Positions 43,001 to 55,000 of a stretch of 64,000 bases of DNA are shown piece by piece. The stretch comes from Pelomonas cellulosilytica (GTDB lineage: Bacteria; Pseudomonadota; Gammaproteobacteria; Burkholderiales; Burkholderiaceae_C), in contig NZ_JAJTWU010000005.1 of assembly GCF_021353265.1 (NCBI RefSeq), positions 419,005 to 483,004 of the forward strand, given 5' to 3'. The first letter of the stretch is position 1; the number at the start of each line of letters is the position of its first letter. Position numbers and translations under genes: made by a program. Below the pieces are notes generated by a model. The model did no database searches and was not told where the DNA came from. It was given only the letters and a program-made list of their open reading frames with translations.

Positions 43001-46000
43001 CTGTGTTGGTGGGTACGCCGGCCTTGTCTGCCTTGGTCTTGGCGGCCTCATAGACGCTCGGTGCCATCTGCTGCAGGTTGGGCACGTCCTGCAGCGTCAG
43101 CGACGGCACGGCCTGCTGCGCCGAGTAGGCGCCGACCCCGTAGATCCAGCCGAACAGCTTGCCGTCGCCCGCGGTGTCGTAGCGCGCCGGCGTCACTGCC
43201 GGGTACTGGTTGCTCAGGGCGCCGATGCCGTCGCGGTCGATCGGGATGGTCTGCGGACGGCCCTTGGCGTTGATGGCGGCCTGTACAAGCTGGCTGGCAT
43301 TCCACACGAAGAGCGAGCGGTACATCAGGTCGGAGTACTGACCGCCGGTGTAGTAGCCGGACTCGTCCTCGACGAAGCCGTCGGCGTAAAGCATGCCGTT
43401 CTGGTCCAGCATGAGGTGGTCCAGCGCCACGCCGACGATGGGCGTGGTGGCGCCGAGGAAGACGGGCTTGCCGTTCACGCCGAACGGATCCTCGATGACA
43501 CCGATCTTGCCGCCGATCTGCTTGCCAAAGCCCAGCGTGTCGTCCGAGTAACTGTGGACGTCGACGAAGAAGAAGTTGTAGTCGGCCACCAGCGCATAGG
43601 TCTTGCCCTGGTAGTTCAGAATCACCGAGCCGGCCGAGCGCTGGATGTTGAGCTGGTACTTGGCGTCCAGCCAGCCCGGGCGGTCCGGCACCAGCTTGGA
43701 GCCCGTCACCGCAGCGGAGCCGGTCAGTGTGCCGTCGCTCGAACTCGTCGAGAAGGTAATGCCCAGCGTGCCGTAGTCGTAGTCCTTGGAATTGGAGACG
43801 AGGAACTGCGCTCGGCCCTCGCCGCTCGCGATGTACTGCGGCCCCTTGGCCAGGTTGCTCTGCGGCAGCGCGGCCAGGTCCAGCTTTGTGACCATGGACG
43901 AGGACACGTTGTTGTCCTTGCCGACACCGTACAGGTCGATGACGTACACATTGCCGCCGATCAGCGTGCCCGAGCGCGACGAGGTCGTCTGCAGCAGCGG
44001 CGCGGTCACGGCGAGGTAGCGGCCACTGTTGATGGCCATGTCGCGGAAACCTAGCGGCGCGATGACGCCGGGCAGGGTCAGCGTCTGCATGACCTTCAGG
44101 AAGTCGGGGCCTGAGTCGATGTTGATCCGAACGACGCGGCCGCCGCTGTTGCCGTAGCTGCTGCCCTCGCTGACGTAGAGCCAGCCGTCGTTGATGGCCA
44201 GACTGCTGATGGGCGCACCGGCGCCCTGCACGTCGTAGCTCAGCACGATGTCCTGGGTCATCGTGTCGAAGACGTAAATGCGGTTGTTGCGGCCGGCGAT
44301 GAAGGCCAGCGTGCCGTCTTCGCTGAAGACGATCTGGTGGGCATAGCTGCCGGCGAACTGGAGCTTGCGGCCCTTTTCATCCACCGTGACCTGGCCAACG
44401 CGAACCGGCTGCGGGTTCGCGCCCGGGTCGAACACGGTGGAGGGCTGGAAGATGTCGATGGTGTCCGCCGTCGTGACCAAGATGTCCTTGGACGGGTCCA
44501 TCGGCGCTGCGGCAACCAGACGGCTGTAGTTCGGCGCGGCTTCCGCACGCGTGGTTCGCAGCATGTCGTCGTACTGGTCCAACGTCAGCGGCGGCGGCGC
44601 ATGCACGGGCGGGGCGACCAGGTCGGCCGGCGTAGGCAGACGCCGCGTGCCGGTCGGGATCTCGGTGTTCATCACGCTGTCGTCGCTGCCGTCGCCGACG
44701 ATGTTCAACAGACCGCCCACTTGCTCGACGAGCGTCGTGAGCAGGTCGACATGTCCTTCCGCCGCGCTGCCGGGGGCGGCGGCAAAGTGCTTGGCACCGG
44801 CGTAGGCTGGCACGAAGTTCGCATCGTTGGCCGGGTCGCTGGCGGTGGTGTCGACGTACCAGCCCCAGTGCGCTGCATCGCTGGACAACGTGATGAGTTG
44901 ACCGCCGGCCAGCGCCAGCGCGTTGCCGCTTAGCGTGTCGAGCTTGACTTTGAGCGTGTCCTGCAGGCGGCTCACGTCGATGCCGCGAGTCTTCCAGATG
45001 GCGATCGCCTGCGCGAGCATCTGGTCGGCCACCGATTGCGACACGGACGCTGCGTGCGGGTCCGGGCCTACGGTGGGCACGTAGGCGATGGTCGAGTTCA
45101 GCTGGATCAGGTTGACCTCGTCGCTGACCGTGACGGGTTCATCCAGCCAGCCCGGCGGCAGCGAGGCGTTGGGCGCGCGTTCGACGTAGATGTCGTGCTG
45201 CGACAGCGCGATGCCGGCGGGCAGTGTGAGGTGCAGGCTGCCATCGGCCTGCGGCGTCACCTCGAAGGCCTGCCAGATCAGGCCGTTGACGGGTGCGGCC
45301 CCCGGCTCGGTCACGGAGTCCAGCTGGTCACCGGTGGGCACCAGCCACAGCTTGAGCTTGAACAGCTCGGGCGGCTGGCCCGGAGGAACGAAGTTTGTGC
45401 CTTTGACGACCAGTTCTCGGGTCGTCGGGTTGTACTGCACCTGGTTGATCGCGGGCGTCGCCAGCGGCAGCTGCGGCGGCGTCGGGATCGAGGCTGTGGA
45501 GTTCGGCAGCAGCGCGCCCTGAGGGATCTGGATGAGGTAGGCGCCCTCAGTGGTGTAGTTCAGCCCCACCACATCGCTCATCGTCGCGAAGATGCCCAGC
45601 ACGCTGGCCGCCATCATGGGCGTGGGTGCGAGCGACGCGTACATCAGCGCGGACACCCACGCCGTGGTGTTGACCAGCGCGGCAGGGATCTTGGTCGCGC
45701 CGGTCTGGTGATCGACCTTGGGAGTCCCTGTGACGATGAAGTTGCCACCGCCCTTGGCTGCGACATAGGGCGGGCTCGCGGTGCGAGCGTAGCCGTCGGC
45801 GCCGATGTAGCCGTTGTCCACCAGCCACCATGTGTTGTGCAGCACGCCGTCCGCGCCACGTACCTGGCCCTCCTGCCAGAAGAACACCTCTGAGCCGGGT
45901 GACAGGTCGGCCGGCCCGCCGGTGGTCGGGTCGATGGCGGCATTGACCTTGACGGCCAGTTGCAGCGGCGTGCTGACCGTGGCGCCGTTCAGCTCCACAT

Positions 46001-49000
46001 GCACGGCCGCCAGCGCCGGCAGCAGCGTCGACACCGGCGCCGGCGTCGTCAAGTTGGCCAGGCTCAGCGACTCAATGGAGGCGATGGTGTTGGACGACAG
46101 CGAGTTGGCGCCGATGGTCAGCGTGTTGCCCTGGGCGTCCTGCGTGACGACGCCGCTGGCCACCGTGGCCACGGTGGCACCGATGTTGGCCGCGCGCACG
46201 CGCAGCTCAATGCTCGCCTGCAGGCCGGCGTGAACGACGGTGATGAGCGTCGTGCCGATGGCCTTGGCCGTGATCAGACCATCGGCCGAGATGTCGGCGA
46301 TGCGAGGGTCGCTGATGAAGTAGTGGGTGCCATTCGCGGCACCGCCGATGTCGGCGCCGAGGTAGGAGCCGTCCAGCACGTGCACGTCGATCTGGCGCTG
46401 GCCGCCGTTGGCTGCGAGGTCCACGGCCACCGGGTAGGTATCCAGCTCGTTGCCGTAGCGGTCCAACTTGGGCGCGGAAGGGTTCAGGCCCACGGTGATG
46501 GCGTTGTAGGCGGTGTATTGCCCCGCATGCACAGCGATGACGGCCACGCCGGGTTTGTTGGCATGCAGCCGGCCGTCGGCGTCGACGGAGATCACGTCGG
46601 GGTCGCTCGACTCGACCCGGATGTAGCTTGCCGGCAGCGTCACGCCGACCTGGTCGGAGAAGTCACCGGTGACCTTCAAGGCGAGTGCCGATCCGGGCGT
46701 CATCACGGGCTGGCGGGTGACATTGACCGCCACCAGCGGCGCTGCACTGACGTTCACCTTGACGGTGATCGGCGCACTGCGTGTGTAGCCGTCGTCGGCC
46801 AGCAGGCTGATTTCGGCCTGGCCACTGAAGCCCGCCTCGGGTGTGAAGTTCAGCGTGTGGCCGTCGGGTAGCAGGCTGACCGTGCCGTGGCTCGTGCCGA
46901 GCACGCGCCAGAAGACCCGGTCGCTCTCGAAATCTGAGGCGGCGACGTCGATGTCGGCACTGACGCCGAGATTGGTGTGGGTGTCGAGACCCGTGAAGCC
47001 CGGTTTCGCCACCGGCGCGACGTTGGCATGCCAGCCGTAGTTGGCGTAGGCGATCTGGCGGTCGGTATCGTTGGCGATGCCGTCGCCGTTCAGGTCGGCA
47101 CCTGGCTGGCCGGCGCCGAACACGGCCGTGTCGTTGCCGTCCACCTTGCCGTCACGGTTCAGGTCGCCGGAAACGCTCAGCTTCAGCATGGCCGCGCCGC
47201 TGCCCGAGAGGGTCAGCAGCTTGAGGCCGGCGGTGGTGACGCGCAGCAGCGTCGTCGTCACGCCGCCGTGGCTGAGCTGGCTCAGCACTGTGGCGCCCTC
47301 GACAGCAAGCGTTGTGCCCGCGGTGGTTTGCACGGCGTAGAGGATGGCGCCTGCCGCGCCGGGGTGGCTGATCGTGCTGGCCAGTTCGCTGTCGCGGACG
47401 TTGAACGTGAAGTTCAGTGGTGTGCTGGCCGCCAGGCTGCCGCTCCAGCTGTTGGTGGGGCTGGCTTCGCTGGCCAGCCAATCGGCAGCACCGCCGAGCG
47501 CGGCCGTAACGGGCGCGTTTATCAGCGAGCCGTCGGTGCGGTAGCCCAGGACCTGGTTGAGGCCATCGTCCAGGCTACGGGCCAGCACGAGGCGGCCAGC
47601 CGTGTCGTAGCGGTAGACGAGCGTGGCATCGCCACCGCCAGCCTCCCGGCCGACGATGCGTTCGATGCGGCCGGCGACATTGCGCTCGAACGCGACGCGC
47701 TGGCTCGGGTCGTTGCTGCCTACCAGGGCGACGCCTGCGTCCGACACGAGCCACTGTTGACCGTCGGCGAAGCGCACGCCCTGCACCTGGCCGCGCGTGT
47801 CCAGGCGGTAGCTCGTGCCGTCGGGGCCGGTCAGTTCGTAGCCGCTGGGCTGCCAGGGCAGTCCGGTCGTGCGGTCGAGCAGGCGTTGGCCCTGGAGCTG
47901 CAGGGTCACCGTGACCTCCGGGTCAGCGCCGAGGGCCGTCAGCGTCCAGCCCAGCGCGTTGCCGGTGAAGACAGGGTGCAAGGCGCTGGGCGAGGTCGGG
48001 TCGCTCGACAGAGGCCGGCTCTCCGTGCCGAGGCTGAAGCTCAGGTAGGCGGTGGCGGCGTTGGGCGAGCCCAGGCTGGCCGGCATCTGCAGCCAGACGC
48101 GTGCACCCGATAGCCAGGCTGCTGACACGCCGAGGCTGCCGCTGCCGGCCTGGTCGTGGGTCAGGTGTGCGTCCAGCAGCGGCAGCGTCCAGTTGCCGAG
48201 GTCGCCATTGCCGGAGGTGTTCAGGGTTCGCGTCAGCGCGAGGTCGTGGTTGCCGAGGTGGAAGACGGCGTCGGTCGCTTCGGCCTGCACGAGCTGCTTG
48301 CTGGCCGAGTCGATCAACAAGCGGGTGGTGACCTCGGCGGTACGGCCGGTCAGGTCCCAGGCCCGCAGGCGTAGCACGTAGACGCCGTTGGCCCAGGTCG
48401 ACGGGTCGAGCGTGGCCAGCGCCAAGTCGGTGTTGACGAGGGTCCCGGCCGTGTCGGCCTGCGCAAGCGTGCGCCAGGCGGACTCGTCCACCCGGTCTCC
48501 GTTGGAGGGGGCGGCCTCGAGCACATAGCCCATCAGCTGCAGGTCGGCCAGGTGGGCGGTCAGCGCCGTTGCGCTGCCGATGACGACGGGCGCCAGGCTG
48601 CCGGCGTCGAGCACACCGCTGAAGCCGATCTGAGGTGCGGTTGTGTCCAGCGGGTCGCGCACGCGCACGGTTTGCGTCGTGGTGGCGGTGAAGCCGTCGG
48701 CGTCCACGGCAGTCACGCGCAGCTCGATGAGGCCGGGTTGCGTGGGCGTGACGCGCACGCGGCCCAGGCCGTCGAGGCTCAGCGTCACCCAGCCGGTCTG
48801 GCCTGGGCTGCGGGCCTGCACGGTGAGGCTAGCGATGGGGCTGAAGGCATCGGCGCGCACCGTGGCGAGCACCGTCTGGCCGGGCAGCACCGGTGTGCTG
48901 GGCGTCAGGTTGACGAGCAGCTTGGGCGCGTTGGCCTCGGCCTCGGCGACGACGCGCAGCACGAAGCTGCTGCTGGTGCTGTTCTTGCCGTCCCCGACGG

Positions 49001-52000
49001 TGGCCAGCACCGTGAAATCGCCCACCTGGCCGGGGCCGGGCGTCCAGTTCAGGCGGCCGTTGGCGGCGTCGTAGACGGCTCCCTCGGGCAGGCCCTGGAA
49101 GCTGACGGCGAGTTGGCTGGTTTGCGTCGCGCCGTCAGCGTCGAAGACGTTGATGGCACCCACGGGTGCGGTCACAGTCTTGGCGACCGGCAGCGAGAAG
49201 CTCTGGCCCACCAGCAGCGCATGGCTGGCGGTGGAGATCTCGGGCAATCGGTTCACATCGAAGACGCGCACCTGCACCGAGCGTGTCACCGTGGCCTTGC
49301 CGTCGGTGGCGCTGAAGTTGAAGGTGAAGGCACGCGACTCGTCCGTCGCGTTGTCGACGACATCGGCACCCGGCGTCCATTCGAAGTAGCCGGTGGCCGC
49401 GTCGAAGCTGACGCCGGCGGGCGTGCTGTCGTCGTGTATGAGCGTCAGCTGCGTGGCGTCGTTGTCGCCGTCAGTCACGCGCATTGTGAAGGACAGGGTC
49501 TGCCCCTCGGGCACCAGCTGGAGCGGCATGGGCAGCAGCACCGGTGCCTGGTTGACGTTGGCGACGACGATCTCGAGCTGGCGCGTGAAGCTGGCGCTGC
49601 CGTCACCGGCGGTGAGCGTTAGCAGGTAGTGGCCGGGCGCTGCGCCATTCTGGTTGTCGCTCTGCGCGGCGAAGAGGCCCGGCGTCCAGCGCAGCTGCAG
49701 GCGGGTCTGGCCGCCGGTGGCCTGGGCAGGCGTCAGCACCATGCCGGCGGGCAGACCGTCGACGGTCCAGTTCAGCACGTCGAGGTCGCTGTCGATGCCG
49801 GAGAGGTCAATGGTCAGCGGCGAGCCTTCGTCGACCTTGACGATGGTGCGCGTGCCCGCGAGCGGCTCGCCCTGTACGGTGCCTCCGGTGGCGGAAATGG
49901 CGAACAGCGTCGGCGCGGCATTGCTGGCGCGCACGACGATGCGCAGGTCGTGCACCGAAGTGTTGGGCACGGGTGGGTGGACCGGGTCGACGACATAGCC
50001 CGAGTCGGCCGGCGGCAGGCCGGAATCGGTGACGGCGAGGCTGATGTCGAAGTTGCCGCCAGTTGCGGCCGGCGGCGTCCACACCAGCGTGGCGTGGCCG
50101 TAGCGCGCGTCGCTCTCAATGCGCGCGCCGGCGGGCAGGTTGGTGGCGGCGAAGGTCAGCGCGTCCTGGTCGCGGTCCGATACGAGGATGGGCACGCGCA
50201 GTTCGGTGCCGGCCACGGCGACGACCTGGCTGGGCATGGAGATGACGGGAGCCTCGCTCGGGCTGCGCACGGTGACGACGAAGCTCTTGGCCGTGGCTAG
50301 CGCCTGGTTCACGTCGCCATCGCCGTTGTCCTGGGCGATGACGTTGATGACGTAGTCGCCGCGCTGGTTGGCCCCGGGCGCGAAGCGGATCACGCCGGTC
50401 AGCTTGCCATCGCTGTTGAGGGTCTGGGTGTACGTTGCGAAGGCCGGCAGGCCCTGCACGGTCAGCGTCAGCGGGTTGCCGTCGGCGTCGGTGGCCTCGA
50501 CGGGGATCTCCAGCACCGCGCCGCGGTCGACGAAGGCGTTGGTGAGGTCGTTCAGTGCGGGCGCGCGGTTGGCGTTGCTGACGACGATGGGCAGTGTGAC
50601 CTGGCTGGAAAGCGGCACGCCGGTGCCGTCGCCATCGTCGGTCGCGGTGACGGTCACGTGGTAGGTGCCGGCCTGGGCGTAGCCGGGCGTCCAGACGATC
50701 TCGAGCGTGTCCGCGTCGAAGCTGGCGCCGGGCGGCAGGCCGGTGACGTGGTAGGTGACGCTCGAGGTGCCGGCGCCACCGGCCGCCGTGCCGCCGGTCG
50801 ACGGACGGACCTTGGGCTCGAAGCCCGGGTTGTCAGGGTCGAAGGCGAAGACGCTGATGCGCAGTGGCTGGCCTTCCAGCACGTTCCAGGTCTGCGCGGC
50901 GTCGAAGCTGGGCGCGCCGTTGGCGTTACGCACGTCGATGCCGAGCTCGCGCGTGACCGAGGTGAGGGTCTGCGTGCCGTCTGGGTCGGTGAAGATCGCC
51001 AGCAGGGTCACCGGGATCTTGACCTGGCCAGCCTGTGTGTAGCTCGGGTTCCAGGTGAACCAGCCCGTCAGGGGGTCCAGCGTGGCGCCGGCCGGAAGCC
51101 AGGTGGCGCTCCACTTCAGCGTGACCGTGCCACCGTCCGCCTGTTGCAGGCCGCCAGGCACGCTGCCGGGCAGCTGCATGCCGAAGCGGTCGCCCTCGCG
51201 CAGAACCTGCCGGTCCATCGTCGGGAATATGGGTTGCGGGTGGCCTTGCGTGACGGTGATCTTGAAGCTGCGCTGGATCTCCTGTTTGCCATCGCTTGCA
51301 ACTACGAATATGTCGCTGTAGGTGCCGGCCTGGTCGTAGCCTGGCGTCCAGCTCAGCAGGCCGGTGGCGGCATCGAAGACCGCGCCGGGCGGCAGATTGC
51401 GCACCAACAGGGTGACGGTGTCGCCATCGGCATCCGCGCCTACCAGCGGCTGGCTGAGGCTCTGGCCTTCGGCCAGCGTCAGGTCCTGAACGGTGTTGAG
51501 GATGGGCACGTGGTTGCCGCCATCCACCGCCAGCGAGAGGCGGCGTAGGGACACGCCGCCGCGGCTGTCGATGACGCGCAGCAGCACCGTCGTGTCGGCG
51601 CGGTCCTTGGCGCTGGGTGTCCAGCGCAGCGTCGCCTTGTTGCCGTAGCCGCTGGCGCTGCTCTCCACGAGCGGGTCCTGCTCCAGCGTCATGCCGGCGG
51701 GGCCGCTGACGATCTCCCAGAAGAAGAGGCGGCCGTCGCTGTCCTGCGCGCCCAGTTGCGCTGTCCAGGCCTGGCCCGCCTGGGCCGTGGGCAGCGTTGC
51801 GGTGACAAGGTCCAGGCTGCCGTCGGCTTTGATCAGGCCCAGACTGGGAGGCACGTTGTCGTAGGGCACGGCATAGACGCCGTGGCCGAGGTTGAACTTG
51901 ACGAGCTGGCCGGAGCCCGGCGAAGTGCCGAAGCTGGACGCCGGGCGCACGCTGACGGTCTGGTTCGCCAGCGTCTGGCCGGTCTTCAGCGGCGCCCCCT

Positions 52001-55000
52001 GCAGCGAGGCGGTCAGGTCCAGCACCCAGAGCTCGGCCTGCGAGCCGTCGCCCTGCACGGCGCCGGCGATGCTGTCGCCGAAGTAGCGGCCCGGGTCGAG
52101 CAGCAGCATTAGCGGCCCACGCAGGTCGTCGACGCCGAGGTTGGTCAGGCTGACGTCGTAGCTGAGGGCTCCCGTCAGGCGGTCCGCACGGGTGTTGACG
52201 AAGTCGATGCGCACCAGGTTGGAGATGTCCGTCACCGCCGTGAAGGCCAAGTCCCATGCCGTGCCGAGTTCGACCTGCTGCACGCTGCGCAGATGGCTCG
52301 AGACCTCCAGGCGCCAGCCGCCCGCGGGCAAGTTGGGCAGGCTCAGCACGACGCTCTTGCTGGCGGCGTCCCAGCGGACGCTCTCGGGCGTCAGGGTCAG
52401 GTTGCTGTTTGCGCCGGTGGCGATGAGGCGGTAGTTCGCTGCGTTGAGCACCGAGGAGATGCTGGTCGTGTCGGCGCCATCCGCGCCGGTCCACATCGCC
52501 TGGTCGAAGCTGATGGCGAGCTGCGTCAGCGGCAGCGGCACGAGGGCGCCGTCGGCCACGCTGGCGGCGACCACCTTGGGCGCCTTTACAGGCGCGAGCT
52601 CGTCGATGCGGTTGGTTTGTGCGACGAGCACGCGGCCATCGGCGGTGGCGACGATGCTTTCACCGCGCGTGCCGCCCTGAGCGAGCTTCAAGGCCCGGCG
52701 GCTGCTGAGCTCGATGGCCCAGACGGCGCCCGTGTGCGCAGCCGTGCTGCTGCCGTCAGCGGCGGTGGGCCGCTGCGGCGTGTTGCTGCTGGCCAGCAGC
52801 AGGCCCGCGAGACCCGTTCCCGCCTGGCCGAAGGCGAGGCTGTCCACGAGGCCGCTCAGGCGGTACTCCAGCTCCGCGCGGCCCTTGGTGGCGCCGCTCA
52901 TCGGGAAGCTGATGATGTCGGTCGTCGCTTCCGGTAGGGCGCCGTTCACGTCACTGCCGGTCCAGCGCACGGCCCACAGCCGGTCATCCGGGCCGAAGGC
53001 CAGATCACCGACGCGGGTGTTGCTGAAGTGGCTCCAGGCGCGCTGCGCGTCCGCCTTAGGATCGAACACCTCCACGCCATTGCCGCTGGCCACGAAGATC
53101 AGGCCGGTAGCAGGCTGGATGGCCAGCGCGTGCGTCAGCGGGTCGCCCCCGGGCGAGGAGACGGCCTGGATGACGGCGCCCGTGCCGGCGTCGATCATCA
53201 GCAGCTGCGAGCCGGTCATGACCCACAGGTTGCCGGTGGCGTCCAGCGCCATGTCGAGGATGGCGGTGGCCGTCGTGAACAGGGGCTGCACCGAGCGGCC
53301 ACCATCCTTGCCGAAGCGGAAGACCTCGTTGCGCGCGGTGCCGGCGCTGGCGAGCACCGAACCGTCGGCCAGCTCCACCATGGCCAGTGCACCGACGTCG
53401 CCCTCGCTGGCGCTGAAGCCGCTGGCGAAGCCGCGCAGCTGCAGCGGCGCAAGCACCGATTGCAGGTCGCTGCCGAGGCCACCGAGCGCTGGCGTGATGA
53501 CGAAGCCGGGCAGCTGCTGCGCAGCCTGCGTGAACAGGCTGCTCGGGCTGTAGGTGCGATCGGGCGTCGCGGCAGGCAGCTCGGCGCTGGTGGCCAGCGT
53601 CTCGGTGACGCCCAGGCCTTGCTGCGCCTGGCCGCGGCTGCCGTCGTCGGGCAGCACGGCGTTGACAACGCTGGCTGCCTCGCGGTTGCCGGCGTTGTCG
53701 GTGGCGACCGCCAGGAACTCGTAGCGGTGCCCCGCCCGGCCGGTGAAGAGCGCCGTGCTCTCGGCGCCGGCCACCTGCTTCTGCCAGATACGGAAGTCGC
53801 CGCCGTCCTCGGCGACATAGACCGTCACGTGCTTGACGCCCGAGGCGTCGTCGGTGGCCTTCCAGTTCAGCTTGAACGTGGGCTGGCCGGAGGCGTCGTT
53901 GCCATTGCTGGTGACCGTCAGCGTCGTCTGGGGCGCGTCGGCGTCAAGCGTGTGGCTGATGCTGCTGCTGGCGATGGGCGGCGTGGCGTCGAAGAACACC
54001 CGCGCAGCAGCGGTGATCGTGGCGCCCGTCTTGGCGGTGTCCGCCGAACGGATGGTGTAGGAAACGAAGCCGCCCGTGGCCTTGCCGTTCGCGTCCGGCG
54101 GCAGCAGGCCGCGGGTCGGGTCGTGCAGAACCTCGCCGGTGTCGGGGTCGATCGCCTGGATCAGCCACGTCGCCACGCGCGCTTCTGCGTCGATGCCCGC
54201 GCTCACACGCAGCACATAGCCCTTGCCGGCTGCGCCGCTGAAGTCGAAGTCGCCCTGGAAGACGGCCTGCCCGTCCGGCACGTGGATGTTGATGTCGCCG
54301 ATCTTCAGGTCGCCCAGGCGCAGGCTGCGCGCGTCCAGGTCGGGGTCGATGGCCGTCACGAGACGGACTTCTCCCACGGGACCGCCGGTCGGGTTGTTGA
54401 AGCTCAGCGTGTAGGGCAGCGCGTAGTCGGTCGGCACATAGGTGGAGCCGTTGGCCGCCGGCAGCGCCTGCGGGCCGCGCACGCTGATCGTCGCGCCGGC
54501 ATCGGCCTGGGCCTGCGCGGCCTGCTGCAGGTAGCTCGTCAGGTTCAGCGCCTGCGGGCCGACGGGGCGGAACTCGCTGTCGAGCACGCCGATATGGCGC
54601 AGGTACTCGAGCTCCGCGCGGTTGCCGGCGAAGACGTCGAAGCTGATGAAGTGGGTGGCCTGCGCGGCATGCTGGTCGTAGTCGGCCGGATTGGGGGCGA
54701 CGGGCACGGGCACCTCGACGGTGGTGCCGTCGTCGGTCTCGCGCACTTCCTCGTAGTCGACCGGCGCATGCGCGGCGTTCGGGTCGCCGGCGTACCTGGC
54801 CGTGTCGCCATACCACTGCTGGACCTTGGAGAAAAAGCCCAGAAGGTCGGCCTGCGTGCGGTAGCTGTCTCCGCCCTTGGCCAGCAAGATGCCCGACGCC
54901 AGCGTCGCGTTCAGGCTAAGCACGAGCTCATCGCTGCGGATCGCGGGCGCCTGGCCCTCGGGGCGCAGCAAGCCGGCGGTCTCCAGTGCACCCAGCCAGC

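Noticed and set aside
47050..47170. Cellulosome dockerin
   Set aside because: No cohesin, scaffoldin or glycoside hydrolase is present; isolated dockerin-like loops are frequent in large adhesins.
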